This document shows, one piece after another, positions 63,837 through 64,000 of a stretch of 64,000 nucleotides of DNA (position 1 is its first letter; each line of letters opens with the position of its first letter). The stretch lies in the NCBI GenBank assembly GCA_026626905.1, contig JAPNUX010000005.1, forward strand, positions 1 through 64,000. The letters are read 5' to 3'. A program made the position numbers and the translations under genes. The DNA comes from Desulfurococcus sp. Lineage in GTDB: Archaea; Thermoproteota; Thermoprotei_A; Sulfolobales; Desulfurococcaceae. Under the pieces are notes generated by a model. The model saw nothing but the letters and a program-made list of their open reading frames with translations, did no database searches and was not told where the DNA came from.

Positions 63837-64000
63837 TTGAAGTCTACGTGTTTCTCCATAGTCACCTCTACTCTCGGATTGAGTATTGGTGAAGGATATG
63901 GGAGAGAAATTGAAGACCGCATTCCACGTGGAGTCTTCTACGGTGGCGTAGTCTCAGATAGCAATATTGATTCACTCCCAGAGTGTACTGTACACACTGT
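63837..64000 (+). CDS. 5' end of an unidentified gene (runs off the window)
   Basis: A frame opens at TTG (GAGGTG 9 nt upstream, TATA box about 50 bp upstream) and stays open for 54 codons to the edge. It reads TSTLGLSIGEGYGREIEDRI and GVFYGGVVSDSNID. The composition looks coding and the start signals agree, but I cannot name the family. No membrane or signal segment is seen in this part. Confidence 0.5.
   Translation, partial: MKSTCFSIVTSTLGLSIGEGYGREIEDRIPRGVFYGGVVSDSNIDSLPECTVHT

Overview
The window is core chromosome of a hyperthermophilic crenarchaeon, most likely a member of the Desulfurococcales; the genus cannot be fixed from sequence alone. The support is archaeal/eukaryote-type machinery throughout: an undivided RNA polymerase B subunit with split A'/A'', EF-1alpha, aIF2gamma, aIF5B, SRP54, Orc1/Cdc6, a type 2 IPP isomerase and a probable tetraether lipid synthase. 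TTG and GTG starts are frequent, Shine-Dalgarno elements are of the GGTG/GGAGG type, and A/T-rich TATA boxes precede many operons. No insertion sequence, CRISPR array, prophage or other island was seen. Genes are tightly packed and no gene-free stretch exceeds 300 bases.

Layout. 1-1127: N-terminal part of a GH38 alpha-mannosidase. 1294-6325: four-gene BMP-type (nucleoside-like) ABC importer. 6507-12771: translation and RNA-modification run (SRP54, Pus10, L21e, RpoF, DUF655, RsmA, HemK-type methyltransferase, TrmJ). 12827-16375: SDR protein, a decayed small ORF, UMP kinase and GlmS. 16391-17779: GH4 glycosidase. 17937-23350: PIN nuclease, aIF2gamma, S6e, aIF5B, L24e, S28e, L7Ae. 23462-27662: GluRS, an unknown protein, Idi-2, MEMO. 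27788-32181: one minus-strand operon of S13, S4, S11, RpoD, L18e, L13, S9, RpoN, S2. 32343-43941: tRNA-Ser, S10, EF-1alpha, then S7, S12, NusA, L30e, RpoA2, RpoA1, RpoB, RpoH. 44072-48436: tRNA-Ala, Orc1/Cdc6, DUF99, GTP-dependent PEPCK, tRNA-Lys, tRNA-Gln. 48434-51506: class-III aminotransferase, a small membrane protein and a frameshifted AGCS symporter. 51527-55984: tetraether-synthase-like radical SAM enzyme, then AK6/Fap7, a permuted GTPase and an E1-like protein flanked by two ubiquitin-like genes. 56099-63656: GH1 beta-glycosidase divergent from a five-gene Opp-type ABC importer, probably a beta-oligosaccharide uptake and hydrolysis unit. 63837 to the edge: start of an unidentified gene.

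How the parts work together. Most of the window makes ribosomes, RNA polymerase and translation factors. The sugar theme (GH38, GH4, GH1, Opp importer, GlmS, PEPCK) and the nucleoside-type and amino-acid transporters point to a heterotrophic lifestyle on peptides and carbohydrates.

The less ordinary items are: a Cys-poor E1-like protein between two Gly-Gly-ending ubiquitin-like genes; an S6e protein with about 100 extra residues; a HemK-type methyltransferase whose conserved N-terminus lies upstream of any standard start codon; a symporter broken at a T5 run; a small coding-like frame with two in-frame UGA codons downstream of pyrH; and repeat elements around the TATA boxes of the glycosidase and PEPCK genes. 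I did not find a clearly novel defence or mobile system.
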